Below are positions 18,316 through 27,044 of a stretch of DNA of 64,000 nt, piece by piece. Numbering within the stretch: position 1 is the stretch's first letter; each line of letters begins with the position of its first letter. This DNA comes from Marinicella sediminis (GTDB taxonomy: Bacteria > Pseudomonadota > Gammaproteobacteria > Xanthomonadales > Marinicellaceae). The DNA lies in the NCBI RefSeq assembly GCF_002000055.1, contig NZ_MVBD01000001.1, positions 248,001-312,000 on the forward strand, written 5' to 3'. The position numbers were made by a program, and so were the translations under genes. The notes under the pieces were generated by a model. The model made no database searches and was not told where the DNA came from. It was given only the letters and a program-made list of their open reading frames with translations.

Positions 18316-19680
18316 TCAGGATTTTTTCATTCGTTCTATCATGATTTTGACGCTGGCTTTGAGCCGGTCTATGGATTTAGCCAGTTCGCCAATTTCATCG
18401 TTGCGACTGATTTCATTGATTGGTTGAGCCAGGTTTTTGCCATGACTGATTTCATTGGCCACAGCGGTGAGGTTACGGATGGGTTTGGCCATCCGGTCAG
18501 AAAATACAAAAGATGCAATCACGGCCAGCACAATGAAAATTGAGGAAACCAGTAGATTGTTGATCATCAGGTCTTGGATTTGCTGATTGATTTCTTCCTG
18601 TTTATCCGCCACAGCGGCATCAATGTTGTCAATATAGGCTCCGGAACCAATGATCCAGCCAGTAGGCTCATGCAACCTGACAAATGACATTTTTTCGGTA
18701 CGCTCAGTCAGCCCGTTGGGTGTGGGTTTGGGCCACAGGTAATCGACAAAGCCTTCACTTTGTTCCTCAGTCACTTCATTAAAAGCAACAAACAGGTTTT
18801 TGTCCACGCCTTGGGCGTTGTTGAATTTGGGGTCATCAAGGACCTCGCCATCAAGCTCAGGTACAGTAGGGTGCATCACCATTCTGGGAAAGGGTTTGCT
18901 GTTGTCGTTGATCCAGAAGTAACCGGTGCCATCTGCATAGCGCATGGCTTTGACTGAGTCTTTGATCAATTGACGTATGTCTTCTTCAGCATCATCGATG
19001 TAAATGCCGGTTCCTAAAATCCAGTCCCAGTCTTCATAACGGCGTACATAGGACAGTTTGGGCACATCTTCAGTCAGGCCTTTGTCTGTGGGTTTGGGCC
19101 ACAGATAATCGACATAACCATCCCGGCCACCTTCGGTGACTTCAACAAAAGCCACAAACAGGTTTTTATTGATCCCCTGGGCATTGTTGAATCTTGGGTC
19201 CTTAAGTTCCTGACCATCCAGGTCAGGCACTGTGGGGTGCATCACCATGGTGGGGTAGGGTTTGGCGGTGTCATTGATCCAGATGTAACCGGTACCACCA
19301 TCAAAGCGTAAATCTTTGATTTCATTCCTGGCCAGGGTTTTGGCTTGTGTCAGAGAAATCTGTCCCTGACTGTGTAGCCGCTGATACTTGTCGATGATGG
19401 ATTCACCCGCATTCAGAATGTTATCCAGTTTTTCCCGGTAATATCCGCTCAGATACTCGAGGTCTGAGAGGTTCCGGTGGTTCTGGTCAATCGTTTCATA
19501 GGCCACATCCACCAGGTCTTTGAGGTGTGATTTGACCTTTTCAAGTTCTTCAGCGCGGAAATTTTTAATTCTCTGGTCACCTTGCTTTCTGATGTTGCTG
19601 ACACTGAACAGGGTAATGACAAGTACCACCAGGACCAGAAAAAATGAAGTGAACAGGGTGTTTTTGGTTCTTATTCTCAT
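18316..19680 (-). CDS. Tandem Cache-HAMP receptor lacking an output domain
   Basis: 454 residues. A membrane helix at about 8-28 is followed by two sCache_2-like sensor repeats (about 60-235 and 245-360), a second membrane helix at about 376-395, and a HAMP domain that reaches the C-terminus (RMAKPIRNLTAVANEI then NDEIGELAKSIDRLKASV). The protein ends there with MKKS. The two Cache repeats are strongly alike: over TGYxWIND to DYLWPKP, 50 of 68 residues match by eye, so one arose by recent internal duplication. No methyl-accepting, kinase, GGDEF or cyclase domain follows. Such a receptor would need a separate partner; the small gene 27 bp upstream is the only candidate in the operon. Confidence 0.87.
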   Translation of the reverse strand: MRIRTKNTLFTSFFLVLVVLVITLFSVSNIRKQGDQRIKNFRAEELEKVKSHLKDLVDVAYETIDQNHRNLSDLEYLSGYYREKLDNILNAGESIIDKYQRLHSQGQISLTQAKTLARNEIKDLRFDGGTGYIWINDTAKPYPTMVMHPTVPDLDGQELKDPRFNNAQGINKNLFVAFVEVTEGGRDGYVDYLWPKPTDKGLTEDVPKLSYVRRYEDWDWILGTGIYIDDAEEDIRQLIKDSVKAMRYADGTGYFWINDNSKPFPRMVMHPTVPELDGEVLDDPKFNNAQGVDKNLFVAFNEVTEEQSEGFVDYLWPKPTPNGLTERTEKMSFVRLHEPTGWIIGSGAYIDNIDAAVADKQEEINQQIQDLMINNLLVSSIFIVLAVIASFVFSDRMAKPIRNLTAVANEISHGKNLAQPINEISRNDEIGELAKSIDRLKASVKIMIERMKKS

Positions 19681-19707
19681 ACCGCAGGCTCCGATTTATA
19701 TATAAGA

Positions 19708-19980
19708 TTAATCTAAGTACAGTTTCAGCACTTCGATTTCACGAACAGCCGAGATGAATTTAGCCCGGTCCTGTTTGTTCTCAATGTGCTCACTGAGCAA
19801 TTCAGCAAAATACGGTATGTCTTTGATACCTGCTTTACGGTTTTCTTTACGGAGGTTGCCGACCCATATTTTAATGGTGTCTTCACACAGGAAAGGCGCC
19901 ACAGGGCCCACTTCTTCAGCCAACAGTTCCTCGATATGACCGAACAACATTTTAGACAGTTTTGAGTGTTGAATACTCAT
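19708..19980 (-). CDS. Small soluble protein upstream of the Cache-HAMP receptor
   Basis: 90 residues from the ATG at 19980, mostly helical and acidic, no signal peptide. It contains a LLAEEVGPVAPFLCED segment, which vaguely resembles the small GPxA-type domain (DUF8082-like) seen in some bacterial signalling proteins; that comparison is from memory and weak. An ATG 33 bp further up would add a cysteine-containing tail of no clear value. It ends 27 bp before the receptor gene, so the two are probably one operon, and it could be the cytoplasmic partner of the receptor. Function unknown. Confidence 0.6.
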   Translation of the reverse strand: MSIQHSKLSKMLFGHIEELLAEEVGPVAPFLCEDTIKIWVGNLRKENRKAGIKDIPYFAELLSEHIENKQDRAKFISAVREIEVLKLYLD

Positions 19981-20185
19981 AAAACACACGCGATAAATTG
20001 CACACACAATCATCCTAAACCGGCTGGATTCAGGTAAGCAATTGAAATCGACTGGTCTGCGACTAAGGTCTCATTCAATTCTGTCGTTTTGGATGGATGG
20101 CCATCCGTATATGGTTGAATGACTGATTTTTTTGCAACTAATTGATACTTGCATACTCTGAAATACCAATGATGGTGATGGGAAA

Positions 20186-20923
20186 ATGATGAAAATCACA
20201 GTCTGGATTCTGGTGTTATTGATGATCACGGGCATTTTTTACCCATGTGGCAGGGTCTGGTGGCATCCGCAGTACCTCAAAGTGTTGGGTCAACGCACGG
20301 TCAGTGACGTTATTGAGCAGTTTGGTCCACAGGCTGAACAACGGCTGAAACCTCACTTTGCCGCTGCCGGCGTGGCTTACCCGCCGGAACGGGTGAGCTT
20401 GCTGGCATTTAAAGACCGTGATTTGCTGGAAGTCTGGGCTCATCAGGGTTCGCAGTCTACGTTGGTACGCAGTTATCGGATACAGGCGGCCAGTGGGGTG
20501 CCGGGCCCCAAACTCAGAGAAGGTGATTTTCAGGTGCCGGAGGGCATTTATCAGATCATCGCTTTCAACCCCAACAGCGCATACCATTTATCAATGAAGC
20601 TGAACTACCCCAATGCCTTTGATTGGCAACAGGCCAGGGCTGAGGGCAGGGAGCAGCCGGGCAGTGATATTTTTATTCATGGGAAAGCGGTTTCAGTGGG
20701 GTGTCTGGCCATGGGTGATTCGGTCATAGAAGAGCTGTTCAGCCTGGTATATGCTGTTGGCCGGATGCATGTTGAGGTGGTGATTGCCCCCCATGATCCG
20801 GTGATCCGCGCCTTGAGTGTGCCTGCAGGTTCACCGCCCTGGGTGAGTGATTTATACAGCCAGATCACATCAGCCATTGAGCACATCAGGCAACCCCCAA
20901 TGCAGATTGATCAGGTGGAGTAA
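20186..20923 (+). CDS. L,D-transpeptidase family protein (YafK/DpaA-like)
   Basis: 245 residues with one N-terminal membrane helix or signal (about 3-22). The YkuD catalytic motif is present as HGKAVSVGC, with His165 and catalytic Cys173. The body (LREGDFQVPEGIYQI, then NPNSAYHLSMKLNYPN) is typical of the YafK branch, whose E. coli member cuts Braun lipoprotein from peptidoglycan rather than making crosslinks. Either a cross-linking or a cleaving role is possible here. The tandem ATG at 20189 is an alternative start. The next gene lies 34 bp downstream. Confidence 0.88.
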   Translation: MMKITVWILVLLMITGIFYPCGRVWWHPQYLKVLGQRTVSDVIEQFGPQAEQRLKPHFAAAGVAYPPERVSLLAFKDRDLLEVWAHQGSQSTLVRSYRIQAASGVPGPKLREGDFQVPEGIYQIIAFNPNSAYHLSMKLNYPNAFDWQQARAEGREQPGSDIFIHGKAVSVGCLAMGDSVIEELFSLVYAVGRMHVEVVIAPHDPVIRALSVPAGSPPWVSDLYSQITSAIEHIRQPPMQIDQVE

Positions 20924-20957
20924 AATAAAAACACAAGCCACCCAAGGAGATGTGATC

Positions 20958-21334
20958 ATGACCACAGTCAAAGCTGTGCTGGATGAATTGGAACAGCACG
21001 AATCTGGAGCCTTTGTCCAATTGCTTTCATTTAACCAAACCCATGTGGGTGCCAGTTCGATTTCTGGAGTCAATCCGGTTTGGGAAATGCATCCGGATAC
21101 CGAAGAACTGTTTTATGTGCTGGAAGGTAAATTGCAACTGACCCAGATATGCCCCCAAGGTACTGAAACCTTTGATGTCTGGCTGGATCTGTTTGTATGA
21201 TACCCCCGCGCGGTGTCTGGCATAAACCTGCTGCCAGATCAGCTGTTAAGTTTATTTTTCTGACCCCTGGGCAAACATTGCATGCTCAAAAGTCCGGACC
21301 TGGTGACTGGCTGTCAGTTGATGCAGCCTCATGA
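20958..21334 (+). pseudogene. Cupin domain protein gene broken by a frameshift
   Basis: The first frame runs from an ATG at 20958 with a good AAGGAG site and encodes a cupin start: PVWEMHPDTEELFYVLEGKL carries the conserved His and Glu of motif 1. It stops at 21200. The missing second cupin motif continues in another frame: AGSVCMIPPRGVWHKP, then KFIFLTPGQTLHAQ, ending with TGA at 21332-21334. The break lies between 21175 and 21196, where about one base has been lost. An intact protein would be about 125 residues. Either a real inactivation, a sequencing error, or (unlikely, no slippery site seen) programmed frameshifting. Confidence 0.8.
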
Positions 21335-21437
21335 TGTGAGGTGATCCATCAGAAATCAGCGATGGTGTTGATCACGGTCAAGATTTTACCGGTAACTATC
21401 TGCTAGAATAGCCACTTGTTTTTTTATTGGAGTTAGT

Positions 21438-22280
21438 ATGAAAGTCATCTGTGTACCCGTGGTCAACCGTCCTGAATGTGCGGTGGCCCTGGAAACTGCG
21501 TTTAAACTTGCGAAACCCTTATCTGCAGCCATCATGGGATATCATTTAAGGGCACACAGTGACTCTGAGATAAGCCTTCCTGAGGCGGTGTCTTCGCTGG
21601 TGAATGGAGAACAGGACGATGTTCATGAGCCCACCGGTGACCAACAAAGTGCCAGTGACCTGTTTGCTCAGGTGGCTGAGTCATTTGGTTATGCCTTCAG
21701 CAAAAAAGCCGCACCAGCTCCGGTTGCCTGGTGGCAGGCCCGCACTGGTTCACCTGATAAATTGTTTTCCATCGTCGGTCCGGTCACCGACATGATTGTG
21801 GTTTCCAGACCCGGTCAATCAGGTGGTAAAACGGCTCGTCAGTTCATGTTGTCGGCGTTATTGAATTCCGGCAAACCTACCCTGGTATTGCCTCAGCAAC
21901 CACAGTCTTCGGTTGGGAAAAAAATCTGTATTGCTTGGAACCAGAGCCCGGAAGCGGCGCGTGCTGTGACTGCCGCCATGCCTATGCTGCAGCAAGCTGA
22001 ACAAGTGACCATCATCACCAATGGCCAGCAAGACAGGGTGGGCCCGAAAGCCCGTCATTTGCAGCACTACCTGACGCTCAATGGGGTGGATTCTACTCAT
22101 CTGGCCTGCCGGGAAAGTCAGGACATACAGGCGCTGCTGTCAGCCTATGAGCAATCACAGTCGGATTTGATGGTGATGGGAGCGTACAGCCGTTCACGAT
22201 TGCGCCAGGTTATCTTTGGTGGTGTGACTGAGCACATGTTGTTCAAAGCCGATGTGCCGGTATTGATGATGCACAGCTGA
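21438..22280 (+). CDS. Universal stress protein, two UspA domains
   Basis: 280 residues. The N-terminal half is a diverged UspA-like domain and the second half (about 155-280) is a clearer one, ending in LLSAYEQSQSDLMVMGAYSRSRLRQVIFGGVTEHMLFKADVPVLMMHS, where the GAYSRSRLRQVIFGG segment corresponds to the nucleotide-binding GxxGxxxxxxxG region in altered form. Tandem Usps respond to stress and growth arrest; the partner is unknown. A GGAG ribosome binding site precedes the ATG. It stands alone between the broken cupin and a convergent secreted protein. Confidence 0.86.
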   Translation: MKVICVPVVNRPECAVALETAFKLAKPLSAAIMGYHLRAHSDSEISLPEAVSSLVNGEQDDVHEPTGDQQSASDLFAQVAESFGYAFSKKAAPAPVAWWQARTGSPDKLFSIVGPVTDMIVVSRPGQSGGKTARQFMLSALLNSGKPTLVLPQQPQSSVGKKICIAWNQSPEAARAVTAAMPMLQQAEQVTIITNGQQDRVGPKARHLQHYLTLNGVDSTHLACRESQDIQALLSAYEQSQSDLMVMGAYSRSRLRQVIFGGVTEHMLFKADVPVLMMHS

Positions 22281-22308
22281 AGACAGCTTGTCAGATCATC
22301 AGCAAGCC

Positions 22309-23760
22309 TTAAATGCCAAACGAGTCAGCATGAATCAGGTCATGGTCAGTTGCTGACTCGATGGCTCCCAGGTCACAGGATGCCTGGCCATCACCATCAC
22401 CATCGACATCGCGGCTTGCGCCCTGTTGGTCTTCATCCAGATCAATTCCCGGTGGTGTCCAGCAGATCGCGTCGTCTTCGAAATCCAGACCTGCAGAATC
22501 GGCAGTGAGTAAAAAACCGGGCAAAACCTGTGGCAGATCTGGATTGATGTTTTCGAATTCAATCAGCCCGCTGAGTTTGGGGTCTGTCACCAGATTGCCA
22601 TCCTGAGCTGCAAATCCACAACTGCCATCATCATCGATGTTGTCGGTGTGTGCGCCAATGTGACCTGAACAGTTGGATTGATGACTGGCGTATGCCAGAA
22701 TGCTTTTGTTGAAGCTGATTCCTCCGCCATTGAACTGATGAGCCTGAGCGCCTGCAGTCAATGCGCCATTATGCGCCAGGGTGGTGCTGTATACCTGAAT
22801 GTTGCCGCCATTGGAAGTAATGGCTCCCCCCTGATCAGCAGTGTTGAATGCCAGGGTGCTGTTGGTGACATTGATTATGAGTTGGCCACCACCACGACCA
22901 TACAAGGCACCGCCATACTGAGCTGATGCATTGTGCATGAACACATTGCGGGTGACATCATAGGTTTGACCTGTGGCCAGTTCGGTGAGGTACATGGCAC
23001 CGCCGGAGCTGGCTGCCTGATTGTTATAAAAACGATTTTGGCTGATTGTGATGGTGTCGCCGCCTTCGGATAAATAGACCGCTCCGCCCAGGTCTGCTGA
23101 GTTGTTCAGAAATAAATTTTGTTGGATGAGCAAATCGCCGTTGGTGATGTTGTGGCCAAAAAGTGCACCACCTGCACTGTTGGCGCTCGTCTCTATGGCA
23201 TGATTGCTGATGAATTGATTGCGCATAATTTTCAGGTCATTTACCACCGAGCCTTCGGCATATATGGCTGCACCGTCTTCGGCCTGATTGTTTTCAAAAA
23301 CATTATCGGCAATTTCAACCTGTTCAGCCGATTCGATCCAAACAGAGCCGCCATCACCAGCGACCTGGCCGTTTTTCAGGTGCATCGAAACGAGTGCAAA
23401 CTGCCGGTCACCGGGATCCGTCAGGTTCACATGAAAGTGTCGGCTGCCAGGGGCTGCCAGAATTTCAATATTGGGACCGGCGCCAAACCGGCCAATTAAA
23501 ACTGAGCCGATGACATCAATTTCACTTTGTAATTGTATGGCTGCATCGACATCAATCAGTATGATGTCCAAGGTGTCGTCGTCACCAGCTGCGCAATCTT
23601 CCAGGGCGAAGTTCAGATTGGCGGAATTCACCGCTTCACGTAAATCGCAGCCGCCATCGCCACCAGTGACCAGATCGTCAGCACGATTAACGGTGATCAC
23701 TGCTGCATTGGCAGCGACGCTGCACAGCAGTGTTGCTATCAGAAATGTGGTTTTTTTCAT
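22309..23760 (-). CDS. Secreted CSLREA-type parallel beta-helix protein
   Basis: 483 residues. A signal peptide ends near ANA (residue 19). Next comes a CSLREA-like start (TVNRADDLVTGGDGGCDLREA, positions about 23-43), found on many secreted beta-helix proteins. Residues 110-340 hold Asn/Gly-rich strand repeats (NVFENNQAEDGAAIY, NLFLNNSADLGGAVYL, NRFYNNQAASSGGAMYL) of PbH1 type. It ends with CDLGAIES and a short HADSFGI tail that may be a variant of the IFxNGFE ending seen in another secreted protein here. Role unknown, perhaps surface adhesion or polysaccharide contact. Its ribosome binding site (GAGGGG) lies inside a long hairpin (see 23765-23827). Confidence 0.8.
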   Translation of the reverse strand: MKKTTFLIATLLCSVAANAAVITVNRADDLVTGGDGGCDLREAVNSANLNFALEDCAAGDDDTLDIILIDVDAAIQLQSEIDVIGSVLIGRFGAGPNIEILAAPGSRHFHVNLTDPGDRQFALVSMHLKNGQVAGDGGSVWIESAEQVEIADNVFENNQAEDGAAIYAEGSVVNDLKIMRNQFISNHAIETSANSAGGALFGHNITNGDLLIQQNLFLNNSADLGGAVYLSEGGDTITISQNRFYNNQAASSGGAMYLTELATGQTYDVTRNVFMHNASAQYGGALYGRGGGQLIINVTNSTLAFNTADQGGAITSNGGNIQVYSTTLAHNGALTAGAQAHQFNGGGISFNKSILAYASHQSNCSGHIGAHTDNIDDDGSCGFAAQDGNLVTDPKLSGLIEFENINPDLPQVLPGFLLTADSAGLDFEDDAICWTPPGIDLDEDQQGASRDVDGDGDGQASCDLGAIESATDHDLIHADSFGI

Positions 23761-23764
23761 GGGT

Positions 23765-23827
23765 CCCCTCAGTTGTTGAAATCAGCTTCATCGGATCAAT
23801 ACCGATACATTCCTAACAACTGAGGGG
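23765..23827 (-). promoter_or_regulatory. 13-bp inverted repeat that includes the ribosome binding site of the beta-helix gene
   Basis: CCCCTCAGTTGTT at 23765-23777 and its exact complement at 23815-23827 can pair. On the minus strand the second arm (AACAACTGAGGGG) contains the GAGGGG ribosome binding site 4 bp before the start codon at 23760. A smaller inner stem (ATCGG/CCGAT) sits in the loop. If folded in mRNA, it would hide the start region. It also lies downstream of putA and could instead act as its terminator. Confidence 0.6.
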
Positions 23828-23855
23828 CTGTGATACTGACAATTTTATTCAATCA

Positions 23856-26800
23856 TCAATCGGCATCGTCGGACAGCTCCAGCAAATCGGCATTGCCGCC
23901 CACAGCGGAAATGTTGTTGGTGATGGTTTTCTCAGTCATGAACTGGCGCAGGTAGCCTGGTCCACCGGCTTTGGGACCGGTGCCTGATAAGCCCATGCCG
24001 CCGAAGGGTTGCACTCCGACCACCGCACCAATCATGTTGCGGTTGATGTAACAGTTGCCAGCCTGAATTCTGGAAATCACATATTCGATGGTGTCATCAA
24101 TTCGGGAATGAATCCCGGTGGTCAAACCGTAACCGGTGTCATTGATGGCATCGATCACTTGATCCAGTTCATTGGCGCGGAAACGAACCACATGCAAAAA
24201 AGGCCCGAATATTTCTTGTTCAAGGATTTCTAAACCTTTGATTTCATAGGCACGTGGTGCAAAAAAGTGGCCATTCATGTCAGGTTCGGCAAGGGTTTTG
24301 ATGGCTTGAGCTTCAGCCGACATGCGTTGATCGTGGCGTTGCAGAATATTCAGAGCTTTGGCATCAATCACAGGTCCCAGGTCGGTGCTGAACAGGCGGG
24401 GATCGCCGATGTTCAATTCATCCATGGCTCCTTTGAGCATGTCGATGACTTTGTCAGCGACATCCTGTTGTATGAACAACACCCGCAGCGCCGAACAGCG
24501 TTGACCAGCACTGAGAAATGCTGAATTGATGACGTCCTTGACCAATTGTTCGGGCAGGCAGGACGAATCAGCAATCAAACAGTTCTGGCCGCCGGTTTCG
24601 GCAATCAGTGTGGCAATCGCAGCGTTCTTTCGATTGGCCAGGTTGAGGTTGATGATTTGTGCGGTTTGTGTGGAGCCGGTGAAAACCACTCCTGTGATGC
24701 GTTGGCTTTGACACAATTGATTTCCTGTCTGGCTACCAGGCCCCAGAACCAGCTGAAACACCGCTTCAGGAATGCCGGCCTGATGGATCAGTTGTGCTGT
24801 GTAGTGGCCAATCAGGCTGGTTTGTTCAGCAGGCTTCGCGATCACACAGTTACCAGTCACCAGTGCCGCCACTATTTGCCCGGTATAGATGGCCAGGGGA
24901 AAATTCCATGGACTGATGCATACAAATACCCCTTTGCCCTGGTGGTACAGATAATTGCTCTCACCGGTGGGACCGGGCATTTTTTCGCCATGCCCGCACA
25001 AACCCCGTGCCTGGTCAGCATAGTACCGGCAGAAGTCAACGGCTTCGCGCAATTCTGCGATGCAATCAGCCAGGGTTTTGCCGGCTTCGTTTTGAAGTAG
25101 GTAAATCAGGTTGTCGCGGTGTTGTTCGAGCAAATCTGCCAATTTCAACAAGCAGTCGGCCCGCAGATCGACCCGTGTGTCGCGCCAGCCGGCAAAGGCC
25201 TGGTGGGCATTCTCAATGGCCAGGTCTGTGTCTTCACTGCGGGTCAGGTTGTAGCTACCAATACACCGCGTTAAATCCGCTGGTGAGAACACTTGCTGTA
25301 ATTCACCGGGTGTTCCGGCGCCAGGAATCAAACTGGTGGCATGGTAGGTGGCTTGTTCTTGCGCTGCGATGTTGGTGGTCAACTGATTAACCGTATGAAT
25401 GTCACCCAGATTGACACCGTTGGAGTTCAGCCTGTTGGCGCCAAAAATATCACGCGGTAATGGCAACATGGGGTGCATGTGGGTTTTGTGTTTGCGCACT
25501 TTTTCAATGGGGTCCTGGGTGATGTCATCCAGGTCCAGTGTCAGGTCAGTCAGGCGATTGACAAATGAAGTGTTGGCGCCGTTTTCCAGCAGTCTTCTGA
25601 CCAGGTATGGCAGCAGGTCCTCGTGCGAACCCACCGGTGCATAGATGCGACATGGGCGTTTGAGCCCTTGATCACTGATGGTTTGAGCATGCAGTGTTTG
25701 GCCCATGCCGTGTAAACGCTGAAACTCATAGCCACCGGTTTCACCGGCCATGATTTTGACCGCAGCCACGGTGTTGGCGTTGTGGGTGGCGAACTGCGGA
25801 TAGAAGCGTTTGCGGTTATCCAGCAGGAAGCGGGAGCAGGCCAGGTAGGAAACATCGGTATTGACCTTGCGGGTAAACACCGGATAATGGCTCAGGCCTT
25901 GTTCCTGAGCACGTTTGACTTCTGTGTCCCAGTAAGCCCCTTTGACCAGTCTGATGGGAATCAGTCTTTGGTGCTGATCATACAGGTCGGCCAGCCACTC
26001 CAATACTTTGAGGGCTCGTTTCTGGTAAGCCTGAACCACCAAACCAAAGCCCTGGTAATCGGTCAGTTGTTCATACACCCTGGCGAAAATCTTCAGTGAT
26101 AATTCAAGACGATCGGCTTCTTCGGCATCAATGGTGACGGCGACATTAACGGCTTTGGCCTGGTTGGCTATGGCCAGCACTTTGGGCGCCAATTCAGCCA
26201 GTACGCGATCAGCCTGGGCCACTTCGTAACGGGGGTGCAGGGCCGACAATTTGATGGAAATGCTTGAGGCATCATTGATGTGTCGTTTTTTGTTGGCCTC
26301 TGCAATGCTGTTGATTGATGACAGATACGCCTCATAATAGCGATCGGCATCCGCCTGAGTGAGTGCTGCTTCGCCAAGCATGTCATAAGAGTAACGGTAA
26401 TCCCGGAAGCCTTTTTTTCGTGATCGTTTGATCGCCTCATTGATGTTGCGGCCCATGACAAACTGTTTGCCCATCATCTGCATGGCCCTGTGTATGCCTT
26501 TTCTGATCACCGGTTCACCGGTTTTGTTGATGAATTTATCCAGGGCCCGTTTCATGCCGCCCTTGCTTTCATCAATGTCAATGATTTTGCCGGTTAACAT
26601 CAGGCCCCAGGTGGATGCATTGACAAACAATGATTCTGATTTACCCAGGTGGGATTTCCAGTCAGCTTCCAGAATCTTGTCTTTGATCAATTTGTCAGCA
26701 GTGTCTTTGTCAGGAATACGCAACAGGGCTTCGGCCAGACACATCAAAAGTATGCCTTCCTTTGAAGACAGATCGTACTCTTTCATGAAGGCATCAATGC

Positions 26801-26969
26801 CGTCCATGTCATCAATCTTATGGCGTACATTTTGTACCAGATCGGTGGCCAGTTTTTTGATTTGTTGACGTTTATTGGCACCTGGGTTGGCATAATCAAG
26901 CAAATGATTGACCCAGACTTCTTCGTCCATCAGATAGTGTTCTGAAAAAGGCAGCGCGCTTTGAGACAT
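23856..26969 (-). CDS. putA: Bifunctional proline dehydrogenase / L-glutamate-gamma-semialdehyde dehydrogenase
   Basis: 1037 residues. PutA oxidises proline to glutamate in two steps at the inner membrane face. The first half has the helical arm and the FAD proline dehydrogenase barrel (LGEAALTQADADRYYEAYLS, then RLVKGAYWDTEVKRAQ and FATHNANT). The second half is the aldehyde dehydrogenase with the SPWNFPLAI motif, GETGGQN-like glutamate (AETGGQN) and the catalytic Cys in SAGQRCSALR. There is no N-terminal ribbon-helix-helix, so it is not self-repressing like E. coli PutA. The start at 26969 gives MSQSALPFSEHY; a longer frame adds 25 residues with no known match. Confidence 0.95.
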   Translation of the reverse strand: MSQSALPFSEHYLMDEEVWVNHLLDYANPGANKRQQIKKLATDLVQNVRHKIDDMDGIDAFMKEYDLSSKEGILLMCLAEALLRIPDKDTADKLIKDKILEADWKSHLGKSESLFVNASTWGLMLTGKIIDIDESKGGMKRALDKFINKTGEPVIRKGIHRAMQMMGKQFVMGRNINEAIKRSRKKGFRDYRYSYDMLGEAALTQADADRYYEAYLSSINSIAEANKKRHINDASSISIKLSALHPRYEVAQADRVLAELAPKVLAIANQAKAVNVAVTIDAEEADRLELSLKIFARVYEQLTDYQGFGLVVQAYQKRALKVLEWLADLYDQHQRLIPIRLVKGAYWDTEVKRAQEQGLSHYPVFTRKVNTDVSYLACSRFLLDNRKRFYPQFATHNANTVAAVKIMAGETGGYEFQRLHGMGQTLHAQTISDQGLKRPCRIYAPVGSHEDLLPYLVRRLLENGANTSFVNRLTDLTLDLDDITQDPIEKVRKHKTHMHPMLPLPRDIFGANRLNSNGVNLGDIHTVNQLTTNIAAQEQATYHATSLIPGAGTPGELQQVFSPADLTRCIGSYNLTRSEDTDLAIENAHQAFAGWRDTRVDLRADCLLKLADLLEQHRDNLIYLLQNEAGKTLADCIAELREAVDFCRYYADQARGLCGHGEKMPGPTGESNYLYHQGKGVFVCISPWNFPLAIYTGQIVAALVTGNCVIAKPAEQTSLIGHYTAQLIHQAGIPEAVFQLVLGPGSQTGNQLCQSQRITGVVFTGSTQTAQIINLNLANRKNAAIATLIAETGGQNCLIADSSCLPEQLVKDVINSAFLSAGQRCSALRVLFIQQDVADKVIDMLKGAMDELNIGDPRLFSTDLGPVIDAKALNILQRHDQRMSAEAQAIKTLAEPDMNGHFFAPRAYEIKGLEILEQEIFGPFLHVVRFRANELDQVIDAINDTGYGLTTGIHSRIDDTIEYVISRIQAGNCYINRNMIGAVVGVQPFGGMGLSGTGPKAGGPGYLRQFMTEKTITNNISAVGGNADLLELSDDAD

Positions 26970-27044
26970 GGTGGTTTCCGGTGAAATTTCAAATAACAGC
27001 CGGATTATAATGAAACCGGTTGGGTTTAGCCAAGTATTGTTCAC

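Noticed and set aside
20095-20106. Perfect 12-bp palindrome GGATGGCCATCC upstream of the L,D-transpeptidase gene
   Set aside because: Short, single copy and not placed on a clear promoter, so an operator cannot be supported.
22678-23499. Frames antisense to the beta-helix gene
   Set aside because: The minus-strand protein has a signal peptide and repeat structure; the antisense frames have neither.
24546-25100. 184-residue frame antisense to putA
   Set aside because: putA is certain from its domains; the antisense frame is a by-product of its codon use.
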